A DNA stretch of 64,000 nt from Nostoc sp. UHCC 0302 (lineage in GTDB: Bacteria > Cyanobacteriota > Cyanobacteriia > Cyanobacteriales > Nostocaceae), in NCBI RefSeq assembly GCF_038096175.1, contig NZ_CP151099.1, forward strand, positions 4,496,501 through 4,560,500. The letters are read 5' to 3'. How positions within the stretch are numbered: the stretch's first letter is position 1; each line of letters opens with the position of its first letter. The position numbers and the translations under genes were made by a program. Of the stretch, positions 56,182-64,000 are shown one piece after another. The notes beneath the pieces were generated by a model. The model ran no database searches. It saw only the letters and a list, made by a program, of their open reading frames with translations, and was not told the origin of the DNA.

Positions 56182-56436
56182 TTAATTTATGATGAGGGAG
56201 CAAATCCGAGCAAAGGATACAGCAAGAGTTAGTAAAATTCCTTAAATAAGATGACTTTAATAAAATACCGTAATTAATCACAAAAAAGTCAGTCAAAATT
56301 AATTAAGTTATTTAGCATTATAAAAGCCTGTTGATTAGCGATCACATAGCCCACTGGGGACTTTGGATAATATCCAAAATGAGCGCAAATATTAACAGTT
56401 AACTGACAGTAGTCGCGCTGGTGTTTGATATTCTGA

Positions 56437-56685
56437 CTACAAAGCGATCGCTGCTTCTGTTTTGTTCTGCACAAATAACACTGTGCCTAACCGCACATAC
56501 GCAGTAGCATCATTAGGTTCTTTTTGAATTATGCGTTGCCAAAGAGCTTCTGCTTGCTGATATTTTTCCTCTTGTAGGGCAGTTTGTGCCTGTTCCACTA
56601 AATCTACAATCTGGGCAAAACTAATTTGCGGTACTATCACCAGAGATAAAGTTACAAGCAATGGCAATATTTTTAGGCTATGCAC
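56437..56685 (-). pseudogene. 5' remnant of a secreted TPR-protein gene
   Basis: The 82 residues start with a signal peptide (LPLLVTLSLVIVPQISFAQI) and one TPR (AQTALQEEKYQQAEALWQRI, then IQKEPNDATAYVRLGTVLFV). It stops right after QNKTEAAIAL, where a longer TPR protein would go on with a second repeat. The missing continuation is found at 54345 on the far side of the protease gene. The break coincides with a HIP1 octamer at 56444-56451. It could still make a short secreted peptide. Confidence 0.65.
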
Positions 56686-56791
56686 AGAATTTCAGTTTAG
56701 AATAACTAAGTCAATTTTCAAACCTAGCTTAACCTCCGTATCTAAGTTTGTAACCCGTGAGACTTATACACTGAGAAAATCAGGCAAAAAG

Positions 56792-57853
56792 ATGGCTACA
56801 AAAATTCCTGTCACAGTAATCACAGGCTTCTTAGGTAGTGGTAAAACCAGCTTAATTCGCCACCTGCTACAAAACAACCAAGGACGCCGCATTGCTGTTT
56901 TAGTCAACGAATTTGGCGAACTTGGTATTGATGGTGAATTGTTGAAATCTTGTCAAATTTGCCCCGAAGATGGCGATGGCGAGAGTAATATTTTTGAATT
57001 AACAAATGGCTGCTTATGTTGCACGGTTCAAGAAGAATTTTTTCCCACAATGCAACAGTTAATTAAGCGGCGAGATAGCATTGATTGCATTTTAATTGAA
57101 ACCTCTGGTTTAGCTTTACCAAAACCTCTGGTAAAGGCTTTTCGCTGGCAGGAAATTCGTAACGCGGCTACTGTCGACGCCGTAATTACTGTAGTAGATT
57201 GTGCGGCGGTAGCAGCAGGGACATTTGCCAGTGATCCGGAGGCAGTGGCAGCCCAGCGGCAAGCTGATGATAGTCTAGAACACGAGACACCTTTGCAAGA
57301 ATTGTTTGAAGACCAACTTGCTTGTGCAGACTTAGTAGTTTTGAATAAAACTGATTTAGTTGATGCAAAAACGAAAGCGCAAGTTGAGGAGTTGATTAAA
57401 CGAGAATTGCCGAGAGTTGTGAAGATTGTTGAAAGCGATGCCTCCGGCGGGCTACGCCTACGCTCTCAACTAGACCCATCTATATTATTAGGATTTAAAG
57501 CCGCAGTTGAAGACAATTTAGATAGCCGTCCCAGTCATCACGATACCGAAGAAGAACACGAACACGACGAAGAAATTACCTCAGCTAATTTAATTTTGGA
57601 TCGTGCTTTTGACCCAGAAAAGCTGCAACAACAGTTAGAAATATTGGCACAGCAACAAGAAATTTATCGAATTAAAGGCTTTGTGGCAGTACCAAACAAA
57701 CCTATGCGTTTAGTAATGCAAGGTGTGGGAACACGATTTGATAAGTTTTATGATCGCCCTTGGCAGCCAGAAGAAGCAAGACAAACCCGCTTAGTTTTTA
57801 TCGGTCGTGATTTGAAATCCTCAGAAATAGAAGCACAACTTGTAGCTTTATAA
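56792..57853 (+). CDS. cobW: CobW-family GTPase (COG0523 metallochaperone)
   Basis: This 353-residue G3E GTPase has a P-loop (TGFLGSGKTSLIRHLL), the metal-binding CxCC motif at Cys74-Cys77 (TNGCLCCTVQEEF), ETSGLALP and NKTDLVD. A His/Glu-rich stretch (RPSHHDTEEEHEHDEE) may bind metal. Such proteins deliver zinc or cobalt to client enzymes; the name CobW comes from cobalamin pathways, and the client here is unknown. Residues of about 215-224 (DASGGLRLRS) are coded by a palindromic repeat (57435-57463) that keeps the frame. An active protein is likely as the insert lies between domains. Confidence 0.88.
   Translation: MATKIPVTVITGFLGSGKTSLIRHLLQNNQGRRIAVLVNEFGELGIDGELLKSCQICPEDGDGESNIFELTNGCLCCTVQEEFFPTMQQLIKRRDSIDCILIETSGLALPKPLVKAFRWQEIRNAATVDAVITVVDCAAVAAGTFASDPEAVAAQRQADDSLEHETPLQELFEDQLACADLVVLNKTDLVDAKTKAQVEELIKRELPRVVKIVESDASGGLRLRSQLDPSILLGFKAAVEDNLDSRPSHHDTEEEHEHDEEITSANLILDRAFDPEKLQQQLEILAQQQEIYRIKGFVAVPNKPMRLVMQGVGTRFDKFYDRPWQPEEARQTRLVFIGRDLKSSEIEAQLVAL
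57435..57463. repeat. Palindromic repeat, family B, in frame within cobW
   Basis: GCGATGCCTCCGGCGGGCTA followed by CGCCTACGC. It matches the intergenic copies at 9072 and 11102 but sits inside a reading frame. Confidence 0.75.
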
Positions 57854-57860
57854 GTTAGGA

Positions 57861-57916
57861 GTAGAGACGCGATTATACTCTTACGAGAAGCCGCTCTTCG
57901 AGCGTCTACGCGTCTG
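57861..57916. repeat. Second copy of the 59-bp GTAGAGACGC repeat
   Basis: It starts GTAGAGACGCGATTATACTC and continues TTACGAGAAGCCGCTCTTCG, nearly identical to 6999-7057, with a slightly eroded right end (GCGTCTG). Confidence 0.75.
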
Positions 57917-57986
57917 TTAATGTAAAATCAACAAACAATACTAATCACTTGAAATACCTAACCCTAATTATTCACTTTAAAAAAGT

Positions 57987-58457
57987 ATGGATATCTCTCA
58001 ACTGTTTAACGTTGCTAATCTTTTCGTTTTGCCCTTTTGGGCATTGATGATTTTCTTACCCAATTGGAAAGTGACGCGGCGAATAATGGAATCATATTTG
58101 CCATTTGTGCTATTAGCTGGGGTATATTTGTATTTATTTATTAGCAGTATTACCCCAGAAACCGCTCAAGATTTCTCGAATCCTCAATTAGCTGATATTG
58201 CCCGGCTTTTTGCAGATGAGAAAGTCGCTGCTACGGGTTGGATTCATTTTCTAGTAATGGATTTATTCGTTGGTCGTTGGATATATTGGGAAGGACAGAA
58301 AACAGGTATTTGGACAATTCACTCCCTAGCTTTATGTTTGTTTGCTGGGCCTTTAGGATTACTGTCCCATATCTTGACTGTCTGGATTTCTAAGACATTT
58401 TTCCCGCAGTTTCAATCAAATGAAGCGGCTACTGTAACAGAAAAAACTGCCTCATAA
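57987..58457 (+). CDS. ABA4-like (DUF4281) membrane protein
   Basis: A 156-residue protein with four membrane helices and the family blocks FVLPFWALMIFLPNWKVTRR, GWIHFLVMDLFVGRWIYWEG and FAGPLGLLSHILT. In plants ABA4 is needed to make neoxanthin, and in cyanobacteria relatives have been tied to carotenoid (echinenone, myxol) cis-trans or hydroxylation steps only loosely. A perfect hairpin follows at 58478-58511. Confidence 0.87.
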   Translation: MDISQLFNVANLFVLPFWALMIFLPNWKVTRRIMESYLPFVLLAGVYLYLFISSITPETAQDFSNPQLADIARLFADEKVAATGWIHFLVMDLFVGRWIYWEGQKTGIWTIHSLALCLFAGPLGLLSHILTVWISKTFFPQFQSNEAATVTEKTAS

Positions 58458-58477
58458 ACTGGTACATAATAACATAC

Positions 58478-58511
58478 AGTAGAGGCGCACAGCTAACTGT
58501 GCGCCTCTACT
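58478..58511. terminator. Perfect 15-bp hairpin between convergent genes
   Basis: AGTAGAGGCGCACAG and CTGTGCGCCTCTACT enclose a CTAA loop. It lies between the convergent genes at 57987 and 58566. No T-run follows, so it may instead be a member of the dispersed palindrome families (GTAGAG ends). Confidence 0.6.
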
Positions 58512-58565
58512 ATGATTTGTATGCTACTCAATTGAAAATTGCTGCTATTTTCAAATCATTAAGCT

Positions 58566-58775
58566 TTAACCGTTTCTATAGTTGGCATCTAACCAACAGC
58601 GTGGTAAGTCTTCACCAGAAGGAAAAATCAGGTTTTCTTTTTTAAAAGAATCGGTTTGCTGTTCTTCCTGTCCCTCTTGGTCTTTAGCGTGAACTGTATC
58701 ATTATTGGGGTCAAGCAATTCTTGAATTTCTGTAATTTTTACCAATTCCCCAGAATCTTTGAGTTGCAAAAGCAT
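58566..58775 (-). CDS. Small conserved cyanobacterial protein
   Basis: A 69-residue soluble, acidic protein: MLLQLKDSGELVKITEIQEL at the start, a polar middle and NLIFPSGEDLPRCWLDANY at the end. The pattern recurs in Nostocales, as far as I recall, sometimes under a doubtful acetyltransferase label. No catalytic motif is visible, so I leave it without a function. Confidence 0.75.
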   Translation of the reverse strand: MLLQLKDSGELVKITEIQELLDPNNDTVHAKDQEGQEEQQTDSFKKENLIFPSGEDLPRCWLDANYRNG

Positions 58776-59135
58776 AGAATAAACCTCAGTAAGTGTAAGT
58801 TTGTGAAAGTCGAGTGCTAAGTCAGTTTGAAACTAGCACTATATCTGCGCCAACTTGTTGCGATCGCAGAAACTGCTTATCCTTAATTGTTGGGGATAAT
58901 ATTTATCACGCTAGATGTAGATCAGCTTTTGTATTACAAAGCTATCGTGAAAGGCTAAAATAGGGTATACAAAACTGCCACTAGATTAGTTGTTATTTAG
59001 TGGTGTCTTTTTTATAAAATTGACTAAGTACAAGATATTTAATGTAATCGAACAATTCCCTAATTCAAAATTGTGCAAGGAAATGCTTCCTGACAAAATT
59101 GTTCAGTTAAAATCTCTACTTAATTAGGGCAGAAA
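58776..59135. other. Intergenic, nothing clear
   Basis: About 360 AT-rich bases with a HIP1-like GCGATCGC-related site near 58860. I see no gene or clear structure. Confidence 0.45.
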
Positions 59136-59444
59136 TTATATCTCGCGTTGATATTTCTCCAAAATATCTACTAAGTTAACCTGCCCTTGCAGAGGTAGTA
59201 AATCGATTAAAGGAAGTTCTCGTCTTCCGCCACCAATTTTTACAGAAATCGATTCCAGAACTTTTATAACTCGGTCTTCTGTTACAGAATTGGAAGTAAT
59301 TAAGGGATATAGCTGTTCAGCGACAACAGTATGTAGTTTGGCATCTGATAAATAAAGATGCCACTTTGCTATGTCTATGTAGACATTTTCGCCAATTTCA
59401 GATGCTAGGGCTTCGAGTAGTTCTGCTGTGTTAGTTTTAGCCAT
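59136..59444 (-). CDS. DUF3181 family protein
   Basis: From the ATG at 59444 the product has 102 residues and matches the cyanobacterial DUF3181 pattern: NTAELLEALASEIGENVYID, AKWHLYLSDAKLHTVVAEQL, then IKVLESISVKIGGGRRELPL and VNLVDILEKYQRE. The frame is open to 59507, but the extra part is unlike the family. The function is unknown. Confidence 0.87.
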   Translation of the reverse strand: MAKTNTAELLEALASEIGENVYIDIAKWHLYLSDAKLHTVVAEQLYPLITSNSVTEDRVIKVLESISVKIGGGRRELPLIDLLPLQGQVNLVDILEKYQREI

Positions 59445-59565
59445 AAAAACAACCTTATATTCAGAAAAATAGTGAACTATCAGGCTTCGTTTTACATTAT
59501 CGCTCAATTAATTCAGCTTACCCACTGCCAGAGGTTACAATCGCCCTAGCATCAGTATTCCATCT

Positions 59566-59823
59566 TCAGGTGGATTTTGGTGGCGACTCGGTGTAGTTAG
59601 CGATCGCCGCAATATAAATCAGATGTACCAACAATAGTACTAGCCAACTTACCGTCAACCAGGGCAGCCACTCCCAGGTTGCTGCTTTTAAGTTGTGGAA
59701 AAACCACAACCCAGAATTAATAGTAGCGGCGATCGCCACATGGATGGCAAAATTCATGCGGTCATCTAATTTGCGGAACTCTGGATCTTTGCGATCGGGT
59801 TTGCGAGGCCAACGAGGAGGCAT
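59566..59823 (-). CDS. 2TM domain protein
   Basis: An 85-residue protein with a basic N-terminus (MPPRWPRKPDRKDPEFRKLD) and two membrane helices (NFAIHVAIAATINSGLWFFH and WLTVSWLVLLLVHLIYIAA). This plan is the 2TM family found in many bacteria, of unknown role. Confidence 0.82.
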   Translation of the reverse strand: MPPRWPRKPDRKDPEFRKLDDRMNFAIHVAIAATINSGLWFFHNLKAATWEWLPWLTVSWLVLLLVHLIYIAAIANYTESPPKST

Positions 59824-59923
59824 AAATATTTGTTACCAGCTTGAATACACCCTAATTATTCTAAAGTTTTTGGGGATGCGGTTGCTATTAGACCTCTAAA
59901 GCTAATCATCACCTTTGAATTGC

Positions 59924-60433
59924 TTATGAGTCTGCTAAGGAATAATCTCCTGATTTTCCGCCACTTTTACTTAATAATCGAATCGATTCAATTTGAATGG
60001 ACTTTTCTAAGGCTTTCGCCATATCGTACAGAGTCAAGGCTGCAATAGAAACGGCAGTCAAAGCTTCCATTTCCACACCAGTTTCAGCTTTGGTTTTAAC
60101 TGTGGCACGAATATGGTATCCAGGTAGTTGTGGATCAGGTGTAATCTCTACGGTAATTTTTTGTAAGGGCAGTGGATGACATAAGGGAATTAAAGCCGCC
60201 GTTTGTTTGGCTGCCATAATCCCAGCTAATCTTGCAGTTGCTAGCACATCCCCTTTTGGAGCATTTCCGGCTTGTATCGTGGCGAAGGTGTCTGGTAGCA
60301 TTCGCACCTTGGCAACTGCTATTGCTTGGCGGACTGTAGCTGCTTTGGCAGACACATCCACCATTTGCGCTTCTCCTTGCTGATCGAGATGAGTTAAGTT
60401 GGCAGAATTAGAGAAAAAATTATCTTGCATCAT
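59924..60433 (-). CDS. moaC: Cyclic pyranopterin monophosphate synthase
   Basis: MoaC works with MoaA in the first steps of molybdenum cofactor synthesis, closing the cyclic phosphate ring. The 169 residues show [71 protein letters not shown] and KSGGKSGDY, all family blocks. Length is normal. Other moa genes are not in the window. The cofactor would serve nitrate reductase, among others. Confidence 0.96.
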   Translation of the reverse strand: MMQDNFFSNSANLTHLDQQGEAQMVDVSAKAATVRQAIAVAKVRMLPDTFATIQAGNAPKGDVLATARLAGIMAAKQTAALIPLCHPLPLQKITVEITPDPQLPGYHIRATVKTKAETGVEMEALTAVSIAALTLYDMAKALEKSIQIESIRLLSKSGGKSGDYSLADS

Positions 60434-60467
60434 TGGGTGAAAACGTGTTAATATAATTTCCTGGCAG

Positions 60468-60541
60468 GGGCGTGTAGCTCAGTGGACTAGAGCACGTGGC
60501 TACGGACCACGGTGTCGGGGGTTCGAATCCCTCCTCGCCCG
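60468..60541 (+). tRNA. tRNA-Arg(ACG)
   Basis: The 74 bases fold as a cloverleaf: acceptor GGGCGTG with CTCGCCC (one U-U mismatch), D arm GCTC...GAGC, anticodon stem CGTGG/CCACG with loop CTACGGA (anticodon ACG), T arm GGGGG TTCGAAT CCCTC, discriminator G. CCA is not encoded. ACG, edited to ICG, reads CGU, CGC and CGA. Confidence 0.96.
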
Positions 60542-60556
60542 TTAGTTAAAAATAGT

Positions 60557-60587
60557 AAAGGCGCTGTAAACAGCGTCTTTTTATTTT
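60557..60587 (+). terminator. Intrinsic terminator of tRNA-Arg
   Basis: AAAGGCGCTG pairs with CAGCGTCTTT around a TAAA loop and is followed by TTATTTT. Read on the other strand it also follows the MFS gene, so it may serve both. Confidence 0.85.
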
Positions 60588-61815
60588 AGGTTTTCTCTAA
60601 GGCGTAAGCATCTGGAGCGCGACCCAAAGCAAAGCGCAGAGAATTGCCTAAATCTTTGCTGGATTGAGTCAGGAAGATGATTAGTGCCAGAAAAGTTAAA
60701 GCTGCGCCGTAGCCAAACATATTGTTGTAGCCAACTTGTTCTGCAATTGAACCGAGAATAGGAGCTGCGATCGCAATCCCTAAGTCAAAGCCGGCTATGC
60801 ACAGAGCAAAAATTCGCCCTCGTTCTTGTGGGAATGAGCGGTCTGCCATCATCGTAGTGATCATGGAGATTAGCGTACCACCACCACAGCCCTCAAGGAT
60901 CGCAGCGAGTAAGAAGGCAGTTTTACTATTGGCTTGCCATAGAAATAATGAAGATAAAGTGTAGCAGACTATACCAATAGTAATAAATAGGCCACGACCT
61001 AAGCGATCGCTTGCCCGACCAGCAAACACCCTGATTGCAAAACTGGAAATGGCTGCGGCGGTGAAAAATAATCCAGCGTTCAAATCTACCCCAGTTGATT
61101 TGATGAACAATGATACAAAGGTATGCATAGTACCGACGGACAGACCAACTAGCAACATGACCACAGCCGGAACTCTCACCCGTGGACTGCTCAAAATTTG
61201 CCAAAAGTTGCTACTCTTCTCATCTGACAACTTTGTGTGTATTGGTGGATTAGTGACTTGTAAAATCCCTAAGAACGCCAGGAAAGCTATTTCTGCGGAT
61301 AACAAAAATAAGAATGAATAACCAGTTGTACTTTGTAAATACCCTCCCACAGCAGGGCCAATGGCTAAACCAATGGGAGCCGTCAAACTCATATAACTAA
61401 AGATTTCCCCACGAGTTTCCGCAGGAGCTAAATCTGCTATTAATGCACTATATCCAGTGGTAAAAGCGGCGATGCTAATGCCATGAAAAATCCGCACCAG
61501 GATTAACAGCGGAATTGATGTGAATATTATGTAACCAAAAGGAGCGATCGCGGCTACTATTGTGCCAATCAACAAAACAATTTTTCGACCGCGTTCATCC
61601 GCTAGTCGTCCCAGCATTGGGCGAAATAGCAATAACCCAATGGCGAAACTGCCCATCACAATCCCAATTTGTTGCTTGGTTGCCCCTACATCTTCGATGT
61701 ACAGAGGTAGAGTTGGCAAGAAAGATGACAAACTTGACCAGAATAATAAACCTGCTGTGAATAAAATCAGCAGGTTGCGTCGCAGGTGCGCATCGAAGGT
61801 ATTAAAAGCTTTCAA
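60586..61815 (-). CDS. MFS transporter
   Basis: A 409-residue membrane protein with twelve predicted helices in two halves. The family loops are visible: LGRLADERGRKIVL between helices 2 and 3 and AGRASDRLGRGLF in the second half, and LIADLAPAETRGEIFSY before helix 5. It resembles proton-driven drug or metabolite exporters. The substrate is not predictable. Its stop lies at the shared terminator. Confidence 0.9.
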   Translation of the reverse strand: MKAFNTFDAHLRRNLLILFTAGLLFWSSLSSFLPTLPLYIEDVGATKQQIGIVMGSFAIGLLLFRPMLGRLADERGRKIVLLIGTIVAAIAPFGYIIFTSIPLLILVRIFHGISIAAFTTGYSALIADLAPAETRGEIFSYMSLTAPIGLAIGPAVGGYLQSTTGYSFLFLLSAEIAFLAFLGILQVTNPPIHTKLSDEKSSNFWQILSSPRVRVPAVVMLLVGLSVGTMHTFVSLFIKSTGVDLNAGLFFTAAAISSFAIRVFAGRASDRLGRGLFITIGIVCYTLSSLFLWQANSKTAFLLAAILEGCGGGTLISMITTMMADRSFPQERGRIFALCIAGFDLGIAIAAPILGSIAEQVGYNNMFGYGAALTFLALIIFLTQSSKDLGNSLRFALGRAPDAYALEKT

Positions 61816-61884
61816 AGCAGATGTAATTTCTCAGTTATCAGTTAACAGTTATCAGTTGTATTGATAACTGTTAATATTGTTACC

Positions 61885-62910
61885 TTACTTAATATTTTTT
61901 GCTACTACCTCTCGCACGCGATAGATGGGGCGTCCTTGGGATTCATGGTATGTACGCATGAGTAATTCTGCCAAGAGACCGAAGCAAAATAACTGTACTC
62001 CAGTTACTAGCAGGAGAACCGCCAAAATCAGCAAAGGGCGATTACCAATATCTTCATGAAAAGCCAATTTAACGAAAGTCAAGTAAATTCCAATCAGTGA
62101 CCCCGCAACCATTGAAGTTAAACCCAACAGCCCAAAAACGTGCATTGGACGTGTCAGGAACTTCTTCATAAACAAAATAGTTAACAAATCCATTAATACC
62201 CGGAATGTTCGCCAGATACCATACTTACTGCGGCCAAAGCGCCGGGCGTGATGTCGTACAGGCATCTCTGTAATTCTGGCCCCTTCAATATAAGCTAAGG
62301 CTGGTAAAAATCGATGTAGTTCCCCGTAGAGGTTCATATCTGCCACTAGTTCCGTACGATAGGCTTTCAGGGAACAGCCATAGTCGTGGATATTGACGCT
62401 AGTGGTGCGTCGAATCAGCCAGTTAGCAATTTTGGAAGGAAGTAAGCGATTCACAGCACCATCTTGCCGTTTTTGCCGCCAACCACTTACTAAATCGTAA
62501 CCTTCCTCCAGTTTTGCCAATAACATAGGGATATCCAGGGGGTCATTTTGCAGGTCAGCATCTAAAGTAACGATCGCTTTACCTAATGCATAATTAAACC
62601 CAGCTGCCATTGCCGCAGTTTGTCCGTAATTACGACGCAAAATTACCGCTTTTAAATCACTACGGATTTGCGCTTGTTCTTTGAGCAGTGCTGCGGAACC
62701 ATCTGTAGAACCATCATCCACACAAATTATTTCATAACTTAACTGACTCGCAGATAAACTAGATGCGATCGCTTCTAGCAAAAGCGGCAAACTTTCTACT
62801 TCGTTATGCACTGGTACAACCACCGATACATCAGGGGTAATTGCTAAAATCGCCCCATTCTCCTCACTATTCCTTTCGGAAATTAACCCACTCCTCATTT
62901 TTCTTCGCAT
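61885..62910 (-). CDS. Membrane glycosyltransferase family 2, DPM1/GtrB type
   Basis: The 341 residues combine a GT-A domain (SVVVPVHNEVESLPLLLEAI, ICVDDGSTDGSAALL, metal site VTLDADLQNDP) and two C-terminal membrane helices (GLLGLTSMVAGSLIGIYLTF and PLLILAVLLLVTGVQLFCFG). Proteins of this type put glucose or a similar sugar on polyprenyl phosphate at the inner face of the plasma membrane. RFGRSKYGIWRTFRVLMDLL is the family block between the two parts. A palindromic repeat lies right upstream. Confidence 0.92.
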   Translation of the reverse strand: MRRKMRSGLISERNSEENGAILAITPDVSVVVPVHNEVESLPLLLEAIASSLSASQLSYEIICVDDGSTDGSAALLKEQAQIRSDLKAVILRRNYGQTAAMAAGFNYALGKAIVTLDADLQNDPLDIPMLLAKLEEGYDLVSGWRQKRQDGAVNRLLPSKIANWLIRRTTSVNIHDYGCSLKAYRTELVADMNLYGELHRFLPALAYIEGARITEMPVRHHARRFGRSKYGIWRTFRVLMDLLTILFMKKFLTRPMHVFGLLGLTSMVAGSLIGIYLTFVKLAFHEDIGNRPLLILAVLLLVTGVQLFCFGLLAELLMRTYHESQGRPIYRVREVVAKNIK

Positions 62911-62911
62911 C

Positions 62912-62953
62912 CTTCGCTACGGCAGTCGCTACAACGGAGGGAACCCCCTGAAG
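62912..62953. repeat. Palindromic repeat, family C, second copy
   Basis: The plus strand reads CTTCGCTACGGCAGTCGCTA then CAACGGAGGGAACCCCCTGA; reversed, it shares GGGGGTTCC and CGTTGTAGCGACTG with the element in the DUF29 gene at 90-148. Confidence 0.65.
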
Positions 62954-62976
62954 TTTTCAGCGGAGGCTTCCTCTGC

Positions 62977-63708
62977 TCAGACTTCTTTGTGCAATGCGCT
63001 GCCTTGTCTTTGTGGTTCGTAACTCCTGACAACTCTGCCAGCACCTCGTAATTGCTGATAGTATGACTGGCTTACCGCATCTCCCTGTTCCGAAAGAATA
63101 TCAATTCCAATACCATTCCGTCCCTGGTCTTTGCCAGAACTATGGATGTAATAACCATCTGCCAAATAAAGTCCTACATGAGTTGCTTTTTGAGTATTTC
63201 CAAAAAATACCAGATCACCTGCTGCTAATTCTGCAATGGTGATTGGTTGGGTGAATGCTTCTTGCTGATAAGCATCTCTGGGTAACCAAATACCCACCGA
63301 AGCAAAAGCTGCTTGCATCAACCCAGAACAGTCGTAATTTGGGCCGACTGTACCACCCCAAAGATAATAATTTGATTGTTGCATCGCTTTTTGGGTAAAG
63401 TCGATGACCTCTACTATGAGTTTTTTAATTTCAGATTCTGAAAATATGGCAGCTTGATAAGGTACAGTGGCAGGTTGTAATAAACCCAAATCTGAAAGAG
63501 ATATCCACCCTGGATAGTCATCCTCACGTAAATAGACCTCAACCGCTGAATCTTGATGATTTGATGTTACCTGTAAATGTCGCCCAGATGCGGCTTGAGT
63601 TGCTAAACTCTTACATTCAGGAGAATCATATAAATTTAAGTCGCTTAGGCACTGGTACTCTCCCGATTTGGGATTTGGGATTTGGGATTTTAGATTAAAG
63701 GACTTCAT
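62977..63708 (-). CDS. NlpC/P60 peptidase with N-terminal SH3b domain
   Basis: This 243-residue enzyme should cut the bond between gamma-D-glutamate and the diamino acid of peptidoglycan peptides. It closely resembles the crystallised Anabaena/Nostoc cysteine peptidase of this kind as I recall it. The SH3b domain covers about residues 17-80 (GEYQCLSDLNLYDSPECKSL). The catalytic residues are Cys127 (GPNYDCSGLMQAAF), His177 (KATHVGLYLADG) and His189 (YYIHSSG). No signal peptide is visible, so it probably recycles wall fragments in the cytoplasm. The ATG at 63708 lies 6 bp from the start of the opposite gene. Confidence 0.93.
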   Translation of the reverse strand: MKSFNLKSQIPNPKSGEYQCLSDLNLYDSPECKSLATQAASGRHLQVTSNHQDSAVEVYLREDDYPGWISLSDLGLLQPATVPYQAAIFSESEIKKLIVEVIDFTQKAMQQSNYYLWGGTVGPNYDCSGLMQAAFASVGIWLPRDAYQQEAFTQPITIAELAAGDLVFFGNTQKATHVGLYLADGYYIHSSGKDQGRNGIGIDILSEQGDAVSQSYYQQLRGAGRVVRSYEPQRQGSALHKEV

Positions 63709-63714
63709 TCGAGA

Positions 63715-64000
63715 ATGATTTTTTTTAGTAAAGACGAACAACTCGAAAATCTTGGTAATGGCATTTTAGAAGCAACTTGGACAGCATTTCCGACTTTAGC
63801 TCGTAACCAAATTGCTCTGACTTGGATTGTTTACGATCCCCCAGTCCCAGTAAATACTGGTGGCGCTTTGACTCCCAACGCTTTTTGGAACCACTCTGTC
63901 CGTGGTTTCACGTATCGCGGTGTTGAGCGTATTTATCCTGCAAGTGTAGTTAAGCTATTTTACTTAGTGGCTGTCAACGAATGGCTGGAAAAAGGCATGA
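63715..64000 (+). CDS. Serine hydrolase, class A beta-lactamase-like (partial, runs off the window)
   Basis: The frame from the ATG at 63715 stays open to the end of the window (95 residues seen). It contains RIYPASVVKLFYLVAV, where Ser77-x-x-Lys80 is the SxxK active-site motif of serine beta-lactamases and penicillin-binding enzymes. The later SDN and KTG motifs would lie beyond the window. There is no signal peptide in the visible part. It may be a wall-related hydrolase rather than a resistance enzyme. It is divergent from the NlpC/P60 gene. Confidence 0.8.
   Translation, partial: MIFFSKDEQLENLGNGILEATWTAFPTLARNQIALTWIVYDPPVPVNTGGALTPNAFWNHSVRGFTYRGVERIYPASVVKLFYLVAVNEWLEKGM

Overview
The window reads as chromosomal DNA of a filamentous, heterocyst-forming cyanobacterium of the Nostoc type. 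The evidence is the many GCGATCGC (HIP1) octamers, a tRNA-Leu(UAA) split by a group I intron, cyanobacteria-specific proteins (NdhL, DUF751/Ycf33, DUF3007, DUF3181, DUF4327, DUF5331), a HetZ-family protein, a hormogonium-polysaccharide-type cluster, and a 693-residue dynamin that looks orthologous to Nostoc punctiforme BDLP1. No phage, plasmid or intact insertion sequence is visible. Instead there are several families of small palindromic repeats, one of them clustered around a REP-associated transposase-like gene.

Layout. 1-7 kb: a DUF29 gene broken by a palindromic repeat, then a minus-strand light-signalling operon (biliverdin-type phytochrome kinase, Rcp-like response regulator, REC-5xPAS histidine kinase) and a lone response regulator. 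7-11.4 kb: CDF metal transporter, small conserved proteins, then DUF751-rbfA. 11.5-14.6 kb: a convergent adenine methylase and PD-(D/E)XK nuclease (probable restriction-modification pair) and a HetZ-family gene. 14.9-22.6 kb: threonylcarbamoyl-AMP synthase, LarC, two paralogous lipoproteins, a YbhN-like membrane protein and a ClC-CBS-Usp chloride transporter. 22.8-28.7 kb: Rrf2 regulator, tRNA-Leu with intron, DUF1835 protein, ndhL-DUF3007-trpA and a membrane coiled-coil protein. 29-36.5 kb: Ser/Thr kinase with SH3 domain and two dynamin-like GTPases, one carrying a C-terminal J domain. 36.8-38.9 kb: a repeat-rich patch with a 21-bp minisatellite, a RAYT gene, REP palindromes and a Uma2 remnant. 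38.9-43.3 kb: cysK, a 2Fe-2S protein, DUF5331 protein, ygfZ and 1-Cys peroxiredoxin. 43.4-50.9 kb: polysaccharide cluster with HpsL-like polymerase/ligase and five glycosyltransferases. 51-64 kb: glmM, heme oxygenase, a secreted protease-TPR protein lying between the two halves of a broken TPR gene, a CobW-family GTPase, an ABA4-like protein, moaC, tRNA-Arg, an MFS transporter, a membrane glycosyltransferase, an NlpC/P60 peptidase and the start of a serine hydrolase.

Working together. Heme oxygenase makes the biliverdin that the phytochrome is predicted to bind through Cys17, and the downstream regulator and multi-PAS kinase could relay the signal. The two dynamins are consecutive on one strand and may act in one membrane process. 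The hps-like genes build and polymerise an exopolysaccharide. GlmM, the NlpC/P60 peptidase and the serine hydrolase point to cell-wall synthesis and turnover. Functional calls come from reading motifs and remembered families; no database search was run.
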